Below, in pieces: positions 1-10,210 of a DNA stretch of 64,000 bases. Each line of letters starts with the position of its first letter. The first letter of the stretch is position 1. Under the pieces are notes generated by a model. It had not been told where the DNA came from, searched no databases, and was given only the letters and a program-made list of their open reading frames with translations. The position numbers were made by a program, and so were the translations under genes. The DNA is from Zoogloeaceae bacterium (GTDB taxonomy: Bacteria; Pseudomonadota; Gammaproteobacteria; Burkholderiales; Rhodocyclaceae): positions 124,001 to 188,000 of the forward strand of contig JAITMP010000030.1 of the NCBI GenBank assembly GCA_031277315.1. The letters run 5' to 3'.

Positions 1-127
1 CCAGCGCCATGATGCCGCCGACGAGCAGCGAGAGCACGCCGGCGACGGCGTGCCAGCGCATCAGCTTCTCGGCGTTGGTGTCGAATTGCAGCCCGGAACG
101 CGGGCAGATGCGATAAGTCGTAGCCAT
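1..127 (-). CDS. Heme-copper cytochrome c oxidase subunit I, N-terminal fragment (cut by window edge)
   Basis: The first 42 codons of a minus-strand gene that runs off the left edge. The peptide starts MATTYRICPRSGLQFDTNAE and enters a hydrophobic stretch (AGVLSLLVGGIMAL) like the first membrane helix of heme-copper oxidase subunit I. The ATG lies 11 bp downstream of the subunit II stop codon, so the two are in one transcript. Subunit I would hold the low-spin heme and the heme/CuB oxygen site, but none of those His ligands is inside the window. The call therefore leans on the neighbour (subunit II). A ba3/cbb3-like subtype is possible but cannot be settled here. Confidence 0.7.
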   Translation of the reverse strand, partial: MATTYRICPRSGLQFDTNAEKLMRWHAVAGVLSLLVGGIMAL

Positions 128-138
128 GTGCGTCCCCT

Positions 139-696
139 TTATTTGACGTAAATGCGACCGGTCATCGTGTGATGGTTGATGCCGCAGTATTCGTTGCAGA
201 CGATGGAGTAGGTGCCAGTCTGGTTTGGCGTGATCTTGACCACGTGCTCATAGTTCGGGTGCACCTGGATGTTGATGTTTTGCGGCTGCAGCGAGAAGCC
301 ATGCATCCAGTCCATCGAGGACAGATGGAGCTTGTAGGTTTTACCTTGTTCAAGCTCGTAGATCGGCCGCCAGGACCACAGGCGGGCGATCAGGTAGATG
401 TCGGAGCCGGCAGGCGGCGCGACGACGGGGATCGCTTCATCAACGCCGTTGAAGCTGACGTTCTCGGTGCGGACGGTGTGTTGGTCGATCGCGGCCTGCG
501 CTTTGCTGGCGAAGGCTGCCGGGGTGGTTTTGTAGGTCTCGTTGGCCAGGTTCTGGTTACCGTACATGTGCCACCAGATCATCATCACGAACATGGTCAG
601 CGACCACACCAGCGCGATGGCGATCCAGGTGAACTCCAGTTTGTCGATCGGGTGTTTCCACCAGATCTGGTCTGCAGGCGGCAGAATTGCGCTCAT
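139..696 (-). CDS. Cytochrome c oxidase subunit II with CuA site
   Basis: A 185-aa protein with one N-terminal membrane helix (about residues 22-43) and a periplasmic cupredoxin domain. The CuA ligand set is complete: His132 in DWMHGF, then Cys167, Cys171, His175 and Met178 in CNEYCGINHHTM. It accepts electrons from cytochrome c and passes them to subunit I. It has a single helix and is shorter than aa3-type subunit II, as in ba3/cbb3-like oxidases. It lies between the 48-aa subunit gene and subunit I on the minus strand, with short spacers that suggest one operon. Confidence 0.93.
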   Translation of the reverse strand: MSAILPPADQIWWKHPIDKLEFTWIAIALVWSLTMFVMMIWWHMYGNQNLANETYKTTPAAFASKAQAAIDQHTVRTENVSFNGVDEAIPVVAPPAGSDIYLIARLWSWRPIYELEQGKTYKLHLSSMDWMHGFSLQPQNINIQVHPNYEHVVKITPNQTGTYSIVCNEYCGINHHTMTGRIYVK

Positions 697-735
697 CAGT
701 TTCTCCCTGAAAGTGAAAGGCGGTCGGTTTAGCGG

Positions 736-882
736 TTATGGAGCGACCGGAATATTGGCGACTTCCATTACGCCCCACAAGATGTAGAGCACGGTGGGAA
801 TCGTAATACCCAGGAAGAGCAGCAGGAACGGATTGTCCAGGATTTGCTGCATTACCGGGACACGTTCTTCTTGGTTGGCCAT
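736..882 (-). CDS. Small single-helix membrane protein of the cytochrome oxidase operon
   Basis: A 48-aa protein starting MANQEERVPVMQQILDN, with one hydrophobic helix (about residues 18-38). The ATG at 882 is preceded by AAGGAG at a proper distance, so it is preferred over an upstream in-frame ATG at 918. It is the first gene of the oxidase operon, followed 39 bp later by subunit II. Its size and position resemble the small accessory subunits of ba3 or cbb3 oxidases (subunit IIa or CcoQ-like). No family-specific motif is visible, so this role is inferred from context. Confidence 0.7.
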   Translation of the reverse strand: MANQEERVPVMQQILDNPFLLLFLGITIPTVLYILWGVMEVANIPVAP

Positions 883-1017
883 GTAAGAGTCTCCTTGTTG
901 TACGCCGTGAAACGGCAAATGATTCCCGCAGACGAGCTACAGGAATTTAACGGACGGTAAGCTACGCTGGCGGCAGTGCGAATGGTTTGATTTAGGTTAA
1001 GAAAACAAAAGCTCTGC

Positions 1018-1037
1018 GCATGCAATTACTTGCATGC
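1018..1037. promoter_or_regulatory. Perfect dyad between divergent oxidase and ctaA genes
   Basis: GCATGCAA-TTAC-TTGCATGC: two perfect 8-base arms with a 4-base spacer. It sits 22 bp upstream of a perfect TATAAT box and between divergent transcription units for the oxidase and heme A synthesis. The geometry suits a homodimeric repressor or activator site. The regulator is unknown. Confidence 0.5.
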
Positions 1038-1059
1038 GGTGATGCGGCATGTTGTCGCA

Positions 1060-1065
1060 TATAAT
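1060..1065 (+). promoter_or_regulatory. Candidate -10 box for ctaA
   Basis: TATAAT, an exact -10 consensus, lies 59 bp upstream of the ctaA ATG. No good -35 is seen at 16-18 bp. The dyad at 1018-1037 covers the region just upstream, which suggests activator dependence or repression. Confidence 0.45.
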
Positions 1066-1124
1066 CCGGCTCCAAAATTGAAGTCGTAGAATTGTCGCAG
1101 ATATTGAATTTTCCGGTTTGAAAA

Positions 1125-2183
1125 ATGAACCTCACTACCCGCCGCCACGCCAACCGCCACATTGCGATCTGGCTTTTCATTTGCGCCGCCATGGTCTTTG
1201 CCACGCTCGTCGTCGGCGGGGTAACGCGCTTGACGCATTCGGGGCTGTCGATCGTCGAATGGCAGCCGCTGATCGGCACCCTGCCGCCCCTGTCGCACAC
1301 GGAATGGATCGAAGTCTTTGATAAGTATCAGCAGACGCCGGAATTTCAGCAGGTCAACCACGCCATGTCCCTTGATGAGTTCAAGGGCATTTTCTGGTGG
1401 GAATATGTTCATCGCTTGCTTGGCCGGACCATCGGACTGGTGTTCCTGCTGCCTTTTCTGTATTTTTTGATGCGGCGCAAAATCGAACCTGCGCTGACGC
1501 CCAAACTGATCGGCATTTTCATTCTCGGCGGTTTGCAGGGGGCGATGGGCTGGTACATGGTGAAAAGCGGGCTGGTTGACGATCCGCGCGTCAGCCAGTA
1601 CCGGCTGACCGCCCACCTTTCGCTGGCTTTCATCATCTTCATCGCCATGATGTGGGTCGCGCTCGGGCTGCTCGGGGAGCGCGCGCGCGGTTGCGCCGAC
1701 GCGGGCTACCGCCGCGTGCAGCGCTTCGGCTTCTGGCTCTTCGCGCTGGTCTGCTACATGATCGTCAGCGGCGGCTTTGTCGCCGGCATCCATGCCGGCA
1801 AGGCGTACAACACCTTTCCGCTCATGAACGGCCATGTCGCGCCGCCCGAAATCTTCATGATCGAGCCGTGGTATCTCAATTTTTTCAACAATATGGCCAC
1901 GGTGCAGTTTGATCATCGCCTTGGCGCCTGGCTGCTGGCTTTCCTGACGCCCTGGTTCTGGGTCAGGCTGCGCCGGTTTCCCGATCAGCGGCGGGCGCAA
2001 AGCGTCGCCAACCTGACGCTGGTCGTTCTCGCCGCCCAGATCACCCTCGGCATCCTGACGGTGCTGCACGCCGTGCCGGTCGCGCTCGGCGCCGCGCATC
2101 AGGGCGGCGCGATGGTGCTGATGGCCGCGCTGCTCTGGCTCAACCACGAACTGCGGGTGCCGGCCCAACCGCAAATTGTCTGA
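1125..2183 (+). CDS. ctaA: Heme A synthase (COX15/CtaA family)
   Basis: A 352-aa polytopic membrane protein that converts heme O to heme A, needed by the oxidase encoded next door. All four conserved heme-binding His positions of the family are present: His96 (EYVHRLLG), His164 (TAHLSLAF), His264 (QFDHRLGA) and His325 (AAHQGGAM). The typical N-terminal block GGVTRLTHSGLSIVEW is intact. It diverges from the oxidase operon and is followed 4 bp later by a second, shorter member of the same family. No ctaB (heme O synthase) is in the window. Confidence 0.93.
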   Translation: MNLTTRRHANRHIAIWLFICAAMVFATLVVGGVTRLTHSGLSIVEWQPLIGTLPPLSHTEWIEVFDKYQQTPEFQQVNHAMSLDEFKGIFWWEYVHRLLGRTIGLVFLLPFLYFLMRRKIEPALTPKLIGIFILGGLQGAMGWYMVKSGLVDDPRVSQYRLTAHLSLAFIIFIAMMWVALGLLGERARGCADAGYRRVQRFGFWLFALVCYMIVSGGFVAGIHAGKAYNTFPLMNGHVAPPEIFMIEPWYLNFFNNMATVQFDHRLGAWLLAFLTPWFWVRLRRFPDQRRAQSVANLTLVVLAAQITLGILTVLHAVPVALGAAHQGGAMVLMAALLWLNHELRVPAQPQIV

Positions 2184-2187
2184 GCGC

Positions 2188-3141
2188 ATGGCCGCCGCGC
2201 CCGCTTCCGCATCCACTTCCGCGCTACAGACTCGCGCCCGGCGTCTGCGCGCGCTGGCCCTGATCACCTGCGCGCTTTCCTGTCTGGTCGTCATCCTCAG
2301 CGCCTGTCTGCGCTTGTCGGGCGCAGGCTTGGGCTGCGCCGACTGGCCGGACTGCTATGGCCGCGTCCTGAGCGGCCTGCCGTCCGTGCCCTGGCAAGCG
2401 GCGCGGCTGGCGCATCGCGTCGTCGCTACACTGGCGCTGCTGATGGGCGTGCTGCTGGTCTGGCGCTGCCGGCGACCGCAACCCATGCAGCCGGCGGCGC
2501 GCCTTGCCGGGGCGCTGCTGGCGCTGATGCTGTTTCTTTCCGTCGTCGGCATCTGGAGCGCCGACCCGCGTCTGGCGGCGGTGAATTTCATCAACCTGCT
2601 GGGCGGGTTGGCGCTGGTGACTTTTTCCTGGCGTTTGGCGCTCGCTCTGGATCCTGCCCGTCCGGCGGCGCATGGCGAGGCGGGGCCGCTCTGTCGGCTC
2701 GCTTTCGCCGCGCTGGCGCTGACGGTGCTGCTCGGCGGCTTGATCGGCGCGCGCTATGCGGCGACGGCCTGCGGCACGCTGCCCGCCTGTGAGGGCGCAT
2801 GGTGGCCGACGGCGGGGTGGTCGGCGCTGCATCCCTTCGTTACGCTGACCGGCCCGGCCGGGCCGGGCGACGCGGGCGGCGTGGCGCTGCATCTGCTGCA
2901 CCGCTATGCCGCCGTTTTGACGGCTGCGCTGCTCATTGTTGTCGCGCTGCGCTCGCCGCCGCCAGCCCGAAATGTCAGGCGGGCCGCGCTGGCGGCGCTG
3001 GCTTTATTGCTGCTGGAAGGATTGACCGGCGCGCTGACGGTGGCGTCCGGTTTTTCGCTCTGGCTTGCCGTTGCCCATAACCTTGGCGCGGCGCTGCTGA
3101 TGGCGGCGGCGGCAAGCCTGATGCATTCGGCGCGGCAATAA
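2188..3141 (+). CDS. Second COX15/CtaA-family protein, one conserved His replaced
   Basis: A 317-aa polytopic membrane protein of the heme A synthase family. The ATG at 2188, 4 bp after the ctaA stop, is preferred over a TTG at 2176. Family blocks are visible: LSGAGLGCADWPDCYG near residues 43-58, His76 (LAHRVVAT), His238 (LLHRYAAV) and His297 (VAHNLGAA). The position matching the second conserved His holds Asn136 (VNFINLLGG). Two Cys (50, 56) in the first loop match the Cys-pair type of this family. It may be an assembly partner or a degenerate paralogue of the upstream enzyme. It is probably co-transcribed with ctaA and ends at a strong terminator. Confidence 0.8.
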   Translation: MAAAPASASTSALQTRARRLRALALITCALSCLVVILSACLRLSGAGLGCADWPDCYGRVLSGLPSVPWQAARLAHRVVATLALLMGVLLVWRCRRPQPMQPAARLAGALLALMLFLSVVGIWSADPRLAAVNFINLLGGLALVTFSWRLALALDPARPAAHGEAGPLCRLAFAALALTVLLGGLIGARYAATACGTLPACEGAWWPTAGWSALHPFVTLTGPAGPGDAGGVALHLLHRYAAVLTAALLIVVALRSPPPARNVRRAALAALALLLLEGLTGALTVASGFSLWLAVAHNLGAALLMAAAASLMHSARQ

Positions 3142-3142
3142 A

Positions 3143-3167
3143 AAAGCCCGCGGATCGCGCGGGCTTT
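3143..3167 (+). terminator. Intrinsic terminator after the ctaA pair
   Basis: A perfect 10-bp stem AAAGCCCGCG / CGCGGGCTTT with a 5-base loop, right after the stop at 3141. The A/T ends allow it to work in both directions, so it may also serve the minus-strand panD that ends at 3185. Confidence 0.85.
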
Positions 3168-3184
3168 ACTCCCAAAGGCCTCGG

Positions 3185-3565
3185 TCAGGCCAATTGCACG
3201 GGAATCTTGTGGCGCTGGTTCATCATGTGGTTGCGCGCGTCGACGTAGATCAGGTCCGGCTCGAATTTCGCCAGTTCCGTTTCGTCGTAGACGGCATACG
3301 TCGCAATGATGAGCAGGTCGCCCGGCGCGGCCTTGCGGGCCGCTGCGCCGTTCACCGAAATGATGCCGCTGCCGCGCTCGGCGGAAATGGCGTAAGTGGT
3401 GAACCGCTCGCCGTTATCAATGTTATAGATGTCAATCTGCTGATATTCGCGGATGTCGGCGGCATCCAGCAGATCCTGATCGATCGCGCAAGAACCTTCG
3501 TAGTGCAGTTCGGAATGCGTGACCGTCACGCGGTGCAGCTTCGATTTCAACATTGTCCGTTGCAT
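3185..3565 (-). CDS. panD: Aspartate 1-decarboxylase proenzyme
   Basis: A 126-aa protein, the usual PanD length, that makes beta-alanine from aspartate for pantothenate synthesis. The self-cleavage site Gly24-Ser25 (HYEGSCAID) that yields the pyruvoyl group is intact. The active-site block [19 protein letters not shown] follows. The start MQRTML lines up with the family start. It lies 96 bp downstream of panC on the same strand, at the end of a pcnB-folK-panB-panC-panD block. Confidence 0.96.
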   Translation of the reverse strand: MQRTMLKSKLHRVTVTHSELHYEGSCAIDQDLLDAADIREYQQIDIYNIDNGERFTTYAISAERGSGIISVNGAAARKAAPGDLLIIATYAVYDETELAKFEPDLIYVDARNHMMNQRHKIPVQLA

Positions 3566-3661
3566 CGTGGTTGCTCCTCCTCACAGTAGCAGGCAGGGTG
3601 GTTTCCCTTTCCCGCGGGGTACGCTGCTGGTGCACCGACGGCCTGAGCGCATGACGGTACC

Positions 3662-5315
<1,654 letters not shown>

Positions 5316-5379
5316 GTTATGTCCGGGTCAGGGGGAACGCGCATGATAGCCGTTCACCGGCGGCAGCAAAACCCCCGAC

Positions 5380-5426
5380 GGATCAGGGGTGGGGCAGGGG
5401 TGGATCAGGGGGTGGATTGGGGGTGA
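5380..5426. repeat. G-rich degenerate 11-12 bp tandem repeat at the folK 3' end
   Basis: About four units of the type GGATCAGGGGT / GGATTGGGGGT in tandem. The array begins in the panB-folK gap and runs into the last codons of folK, so it sets the end of the FolK tail. It is one of many short degenerate arrays in this window. Confidence 0.7.
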
Positions 5427-5935
5427 CCTGGGCGCGCGCCGACGGTTTCGGGACGATGCAGCCTTTGCAGCCTCTGGTCGCGCACGCCGTCGAGCAGCGC
5501 GGCGGCCGGCCCGTGACCGGGAATCGCCGCTTCCGGCGCGATTTCAAGCAGCGGCAGCAGGACAAAGGCGCGTTCGTGCATGCGCGGATGCGGCAGGGTC
5601 AGGCGCGGCGTGGCGCGCGTCTCGCCGCCGTAGAGCAGCAGGTCGAGATCGAGGGTGCGCGGCGCGTGATGGAATGCCCGCTGGCGGCCAAAGCGCGCCT
5701 CGATGGCGAACAGTTCCTCCAGCAGGGCGTCGGCGCTGAGCTGGGTGTCGAGGGCGGCGACGGCGTTGATGAAATCCGGCTGGTTTTTCAGCCCGACCGG
5801 CGCGCTGCGGTAGAGCGAGGAAGCGGCGGCGAGCGCCGTCTGCGGCAGTTCGCGCAAGGCGGCGAAAGCGGCTTGCACGGTCGCCAGCGGATCGCCCAGA
5901 TTGCTGCCAAGTCCAACGTAAGCCCGCGCCGTCAC
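5405..5935 (-). CDS. folK: 2-amino-4-hydroxy-6-hydroxymethyldihydropteridine pyrophosphokinase
   Basis: A 176-aa enzyme of folate synthesis that transfers pyrophosphate from ATP to the pterin. Family blocks: YVGLGSNLGDP at the start, PDFINAVAAL, and RTLDLDLLLYGG with the metal-binding Asp pair, then LPHPRMHERAFVLLPL. The start is GTG, and its GTGA overlaps the pcnB stop by 4 bp. The last 20 or so residues extend beyond the usual length and their DNA merges into a tandem repeat. Confidence 0.95.
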   Translation of the reverse strand: MTARAYVGLGSNLGDPLATVQAAFAALRELPQTALAAASSLYRSAPVGLKNQPDFINAVAALDTQLSADALLEELFAIEARFGRQRAFHHAPRTLDLDLLLYGGETRATPRLTLPHPRMHERAFVLLPLLEIAPEAAIPGHGPAAALLDGVRDQRLQRLHRPETVGARPGHPQSTP

Positions 5936-7260
5936 GACGCCTCTTGCGCGGCGTCAGGATTTTTGCGCCCGCGCCGCCGCCGCCGGCTGGCCGGTTTTTT
6001 CTCCGGCGTCAGCATGGCCAGCCGCGCTTCGGTGTCGGCGTTCATGAACGTCTGCCACCAGTCGGCCAGAGCGCGATCCGCTTCGCCGCTCTCGGCGCGC
6101 AGGAGGAGAAAATCGTAGCCGGCCTTGAAGCGCGCCTGTTCAATGACGCGCAGCGGTCGCCGTCCGGCGCGGTTTTCCAGACGCGGCTGCAAGGCCCAGA
6201 TATCCTTGATGTCGGCGGCGATGCGGCGCGTGATGGCGAGCTTGCCGCCCTGAATGTCGAGCACTTCGTCCATCGCCGTGTGCAGGGCGGGAAACGGCGC
6301 TTCGCCGTTTTGCTTGTGCGCTTCCCAGGCGGCCAGCACTTCGTGCCATAGCAGCGTGGCGAACAGGAAGCCGGGCGACGTCGGCTTGCCGGCGTTGACC
6401 CGCGCGTCGGTGCTGGCGAGCGAGAGCCAGACGAAACGCTCGCCGAGCGGCTGCTCCATGATGACATCGAGCAGCGGCAGCAGGCCGTGGTGCAGGCCCT
6501 CCTCGCGCAGTTGCTTGAGACAGGCGACGGCGTGGCCGGAGAGCAGCAGTTTCAGCATCTCGTCGAACAGGCGTGCCGCCGGCACGTTCTCCAGCAGATC
6601 TGCCATTTCGTGGATCGGCGCCCGCGCCGCCGGGTCGATGACGAGGCCGAGCTTGGCCGCCATGCGCACGGCGCGCAGCATGCGCACCGGGTCTTCGCGG
6701 TAACGCTTGCGCGGATCGCCGATGATGCGCAGCGTCTTCCGCTGCAGATCGGCGACGCCGTGGTGGTAATCGGTGATCGTCTCGTCGGCGGGGTTGTAGT
6801 AGAGCGCGTTGATGGTGAAATCGCGCCGCGCCGCGTCTTCCGCCATGCTGCCGAAGACGTTGTCGCGCAGCACGCGGCCATGCTCGTCGGTTTCGGCCTC
6901 GCCGTCGCTGCCGGCGCGGAAGGTGGATACTTCCATCGTCTCGCCGCCGGCCATCACATGCACGATGCGGAAGCGGCGGCCGATGATGCGCGAGCGGCGG
7001 AAAAGACCGCGCACCCGCTCCGGCGTGGCGTCGGTGGCGATGTCGAAATCCTTCGGAGCGATGCCGGCGAGCAGGTCGCGCACTGCGCCGCCGACGACAT
7101 AGGCGGCGTGGCCGCTTTCCTGCAGCCGCGCGATGGTCTGGCGCGCCCCCGGCGGGATCGCGTCGCGGCGGATGCCGTGCGTGTCGACGGGGATCAGCGC
7201 CGGGGCGTTTTCCCGCGCGGGCGCTTTGTTGAACACGCGGCGCAACAGCTTGCGGATCAT
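5932..7260 (-). CDS. pcnB: Poly(A) polymerase
   Basis: A 442-aa nucleotidyltransferase that adds 3' poly(A) tails and promotes RNA decay. The N-terminal head domain has GGAVRDLLAGIAPKDFDIAT with the catalytic Asp pair, then RIVHVM, RRDFTINALYYNP and an RMLRAVRMAAKLG neck. The related CCA-adding enzyme is an alternative. The pcnB-folK order and the basic C-terminal tail (SRRRRRGRKN) favour PcnB. Confidence 0.9.
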   Translation of the reverse strand: MIRKLLRRVFNKAPARENAPALIPVDTHGIRRDAIPPGARQTIARLQESGHAAYVVGGAVRDLLAGIAPKDFDIATDATPERVRGLFRRSRIIGRRFRIVHVMAGGETMEVSTFRAGSDGEAETDEHGRVLRDNVFGSMAEDAARRDFTINALYYNPADETITDYHHGVADLQRKTLRIIGDPRKRYREDPVRMLRAVRMAAKLGLVIDPAARAPIHEMADLLENVPAARLFDEMLKLLLSGHAVACLKQLREEGLHHGLLPLLDVIMEQPLGERFVWLSLASTDARVNAGKPTSPGFLFATLLWHEVLAAWEAHKQNGEAPFPALHTAMDEVLDIQGGKLAITRRIAADIKDIWALQPRLENRAGRRPLRVIEQARFKAGYDFLLLRAESGEADRALADWWQTFMNADTEARLAMLTPEKKPASRRRRRGRKNPDAAQEAS

Positions 7261-7369
7261 CCTGCTACCGGGTCGTCAGAAAGGGCGCAATCATACAGCA
7301 GACGGGGCCGGGGAGCGGGAAGGGAGGCGGAGAGGGGAGCAGGAAAGGGGCATTGTGATGCGATGACGG

Positions 7370-8698
7370 TCACTCCGCGACGGCCAGTTTTCTGGCCCAC
7401 CAAGGCGTCAGCGCCGGCAGCAGGGTCAAGGTCCATATGACAACCCATGCCGTCAGCGGCAGAAGCTGCTTGAGTTCGGGAAACTGGGCGGCGGCGATGA
7501 CTGCCAGCACGACCGGAATCACGCCGGTTTCGCGCACGATGACAAGGAACAGCTTGTCTTTCATGCCGAGACGGGTCGGCAGCATCGACGCGAACACCGC
7601 CAGGGGCCGCGCAATCAGAATGAAAACCAGCGCCACGAGAAAGCCGTGCAACGCCGTCTGCCAAAGATCGCCTAGTGCCACGAAAGGGCCGACCATCATG
7701 AAAATGACCGGCTTTGCCACGCTTTCGACCTTGATCTCCGTGGCGCGCAAGGTGGTGTGAAAAATGCCGCGGCTGTGGTGGTAATTGCTCAACAGGCCGG
7801 CGATGAAAGCGGCGAGAAAACCGTTGCCGTGAATCGCCTGCGCCAGCAGGTAGGTGATGAGCGGCACGGCCAGCACGAAAGCGAAATCGTAAGTCGTTTC
7901 TTCCGCCCCGCGCTGCGCGCTGCCGGACTGATAACGCTCATAGGCCGCCATCATTCCCCAGCCGACCATGCCGGCCACGATGCCGAAGAGGAATTGCCCG
8001 CCCAGATGCAGCATGTTCTGAACGCCAAACAGACCCGAGACAAGCGCGCCCAATGTGTCGACGGCGAGGCCGAGGCCGATCATGCCGGCGACGGCGGCGG
8101 TGAAGATCGCGCCCACGGCGTCGTTCAGCGCGCTCTCCGCCAGCGCGATGCCGGCCAGATGCTTGTACTTGTTCTTGAAAACGATGCGCTTCATGGTCGG
8201 AATCAGCGCCGCCGGATCGGTGGAACCCAGAATCACGCCCAGCAGCGCCGCCGTCTTGCCGTCCAGCCCGAGCAGCAGCAGGAGCGGAAACAGGATCAGC
8301 AAGGTGACGAGATAGCCGGCGACGGCGAGCATGACAGTCGGGAAGGCGATCTTCGAGAAATCGCGGCGATCAAGCTCGTCGCCGCCGCCTTTCAGGATGA
8401 TTGCCGCCAGCGCCGTGCAGATCACAACCGCCAGCACGGGCTGCGCGGTGATCGGCGCCAGCGCGTCGTGCAAAACGATGCCTGTCAGCAGTTGCAGCGT
8501 GAAACTCGGAAACACCGTGCCTTCCGCCGCCTTGCCGCAAGCCCAGCCGAAACTGAAAAAAAGACCGGCGCACCAAAGCGTCTCGGCGATCACCGTTTCG
8601 AGGCCGCCCAGACCGGCGAAGCGTTCCAGCAAACCCGGCGCCAGCAGGTTCAGCAGAAAAGCGGCAATGAGCAGAGCGGCGATTTTCAGATAATTCAT
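7370..8698 (-). CDS. Cation:proton antiporter (CPA1/NhaP-like)
   Basis: A 442-aa membrane protein with about 12 hydrophobic segments. The ion-binding core of the family is visible: GSTDPAALIPTMKR and AESALNDAVGAIFT, with the Asp residues expected for cation/proton exchange. It likely trades Na+ or K+ for H+ across the inner membrane. It stands alone between pcnB and a HAD phosphatase on the same strand. Ion specificity cannot be told from sequence. Confidence 0.85.
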   Translation of the reverse strand: MNYLKIAALLIAAFLLNLLAPGLLERFAGLGGLETVIAETLWCAGLFFSFGWACGKAAEGTVFPSFTLQLLTGIVLHDALAPITAQPVLAVVICTALAAIILKGGGDELDRRDFSKIAFPTVMLAVAGYLVTLLILFPLLLLLGLDGKTAALLGVILGSTDPAALIPTMKRIVFKNKYKHLAGIALAESALNDAVGAIFTAAVAGMIGLGLAVDTLGALVSGLFGVQNMLHLGGQFLFGIVAGMVGWGMMAAYERYQSGSAQRGAEETTYDFAFVLAVPLITYLLAQAIHGNGFLAAFIAGLLSNYHHSRGIFHTTLRATEIKVESVAKPVIFMMVGPFVALGDLWQTALHGFLVALVFILIARPLAVFASMLPTRLGMKDKLFLVIVRETGVIPVVLAVIAAAQFPELKQLLPLTAWVVIWTLTLLPALTPWWARKLAVAE

Positions 8699-8750
8699 GG
8701 CTTGGATTTTTCTTCGATTCGTTCGAGAGATGATTTGACTCGGCGCGGCG

Positions 8751-9413
8751 CTATCTCAGACTGATGATCGGCCAGCCGCGCTCACGGGCCTGGCGGGCGA
8801 GGGACGGATCGGGGTCGACCGCCACCGGATGGCTGACTTTTTCCAGCAGCGGCAAATCGTTGAGCGAATCGCTGTAGAACCAGCTTTGCCCGAAGCTGCG
8901 CCAGTCGCGGCCAAGGCCGGCCAGCCAGGCTTCGACGCGGGCGATCTTGCCTTCGCGGAAGCTCGGCGTGCCGCTGACGCTGCCGGTGAATTCGCCGTCT
9001 TTTTGCGCCGGCTCGGTGGCGACGAGATGGGCGATGCCAAGCTCATGCGCAATCGGCGCGGTGATGAAGCTGTTGGTGGCGGTGACGAGGGCGGTGAGCG
9101 CGCCTTCCGCCTGATGGCGCCGCACCAGTTCACGCCCTTTCGGGGTGATGATGGGCAGGATGCGGGTGGTCATGAAATCGGCATGCCAGGCGTCGAGCAC
9201 GCGGCGCGGGTGGCGGGAGAGCGGCTTTAACTGGAAATCGAGAAAGGCATGGATATCCAGCGTGCCGGCCTTGTACTGGTCGTAGAAATCCTGATTACGC
9301 GTTTCGTAGGCTTCGCGGTCGAGCACGCCGCGCGAGATGAGGTATTGCGCCCACTCGAAATCCGAATCGCCGGCGAGCAGGGTGTTGTCGAGATCAAAGA
9401 GAGCGAGATTCAT
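8751..9413 (-). CDS. HAD-superfamily subclass IB phosphatase (SerB-like)
   Basis: A 220-aa cytoplasmic hydrolase. Motif I is FDLDNTLLAGDSD, with Asp nucleophile and acid/base. Motif II Thr is in ALVTATNSF, and the Lys and Asp motifs follow (EGKIARVEAW, YSDSLNDLPLL). It lies just downstream of hda with a 4-bp overlap, an arrangement common in Betaproteobacteria. The substrate is unknown. Similar proteins are often annotated as histidinol-phosphate or phosphoserine phosphatase, but nothing here proves either. Confidence 0.85.
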   Translation of the reverse strand: MNLALFDLDNTLLAGDSDFEWAQYLISRGVLDREAYETRNQDFYDQYKAGTLDIHAFLDFQLKPLSRHPRRVLDAWHADFMTTRILPIITPKGRELVRRHQAEGALTALVTATNSFITAPIAHELGIAHLVATEPAQKDGEFTGSVSGTPSFREGKIARVEAWLAGLGRDWRSFGQSWFYSDSLNDLPLLEKVSHPVAVDPDPSLARQARERGWPIISLR

Positions 9414-10108
9414 GGCGCTTTCGGCGGCTGTTTCGGGTTCAGGTCGCCGAGCATGGTTTTGAGCAGCGGCACCGTCACCCGCCGCTTGCGTTCGAGCGAA
9501 GCGCGGTCGAGGGCGTCGAACACCGCCATCAGCGAAGACAGGTCGCGCGCAGTGTGGCGCAGCATGTAGCCGATCACTTCGTCCTCGACGCGCAGGCCGC
9601 GCTGGCTGGCCTGATCGCGCAGGGCGGCGGCTTTTTCCTCGTCGCTGGGCGGCTTGATCTGGTAGACGAGGGCCTGGCCGACGCGCGTGCGCAGATCTTC
9701 GCGCAAGGCCAGCTCCAGCGGCGCCGCCGGGCCGCTCAGAAGCAGCGCCAGCCCGGCCAGGCGGGCCGAGTTGAAGGCGCGGAAAAGGGCGATCTGCGCG
9801 GCCTCGTCGAGGCGGTCGATGTCATCCACGATGAGCAGGCTGCCGGGCGGGCAGGGCAGTTCGCCGCTGACGGCTTCAGCGGCGATCAGCGCCGCGCGCC
9901 GGCCTGCCGCCTCGGCCTCGGTCAGCGTCGCCCGCAGCAGGTGGGTGCGGCCGCTGCCCGGCGGCCCCCAGAGATAAACGGCGTCGAAAGACTTCGGCTG
10001 CGCCAGGGCGCGCAGACGCGCCACCAGCTCGGCGTTGTCGCCGGCGATGAAATTTTCCAGCGTCGGATGCTGCTCGGGCTGGATGTCGAGCGTCAACTGC
10101 CGGGGCAT
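9410..10108 (-). CDS. hda: DnaA regulatory inactivator Hda
   Basis: A 232-aa DnaA-like AAA+ protein that, with the sliding clamp, stimulates DnaA-ATP hydrolysis to prevent over-initiation. The N-terminal MPRQLTLDI carries a clamp-binding-like QLTLDI peptide. Walker A is GPPGSGRT at 48-55 and Walker B is LLIVDDIDRL. The ATG at 10108 is chosen because the open frame upstream runs antisense through purM. It is divergent from purM and overlaps the HAD gene by 4 bp. Confidence 0.93.
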   Translation of the reverse strand: MPRQLTLDIQPEQHPTLENFIAGDNAELVARLRALAQPKSFDAVYLWGPPGSGRTHLLRATLTEAEAAGRRAALIAAEAVSGELPCPPGSLLIVDDIDRLDEAAQIALFRAFNSARLAGLALLLSGPAAPLELALREDLRTRVGQALVYQIKPPSDEEKAAALRDQASQRGLRVEDEVIGYMLRHTARDLSSLMAVFDALDRASLERKRRVTVPLLKTMLGDLNPKQPPKAP

Positions 10109-10210
10109 GGTCGTGATGAATGACGGCGACGGCGGCGGATACGTTAAAATCCGCTTTTGCCGCACAAAGTGTAATTTCAGGCGCGACTTTATCACGAACG
10201 GATAGCTCCC

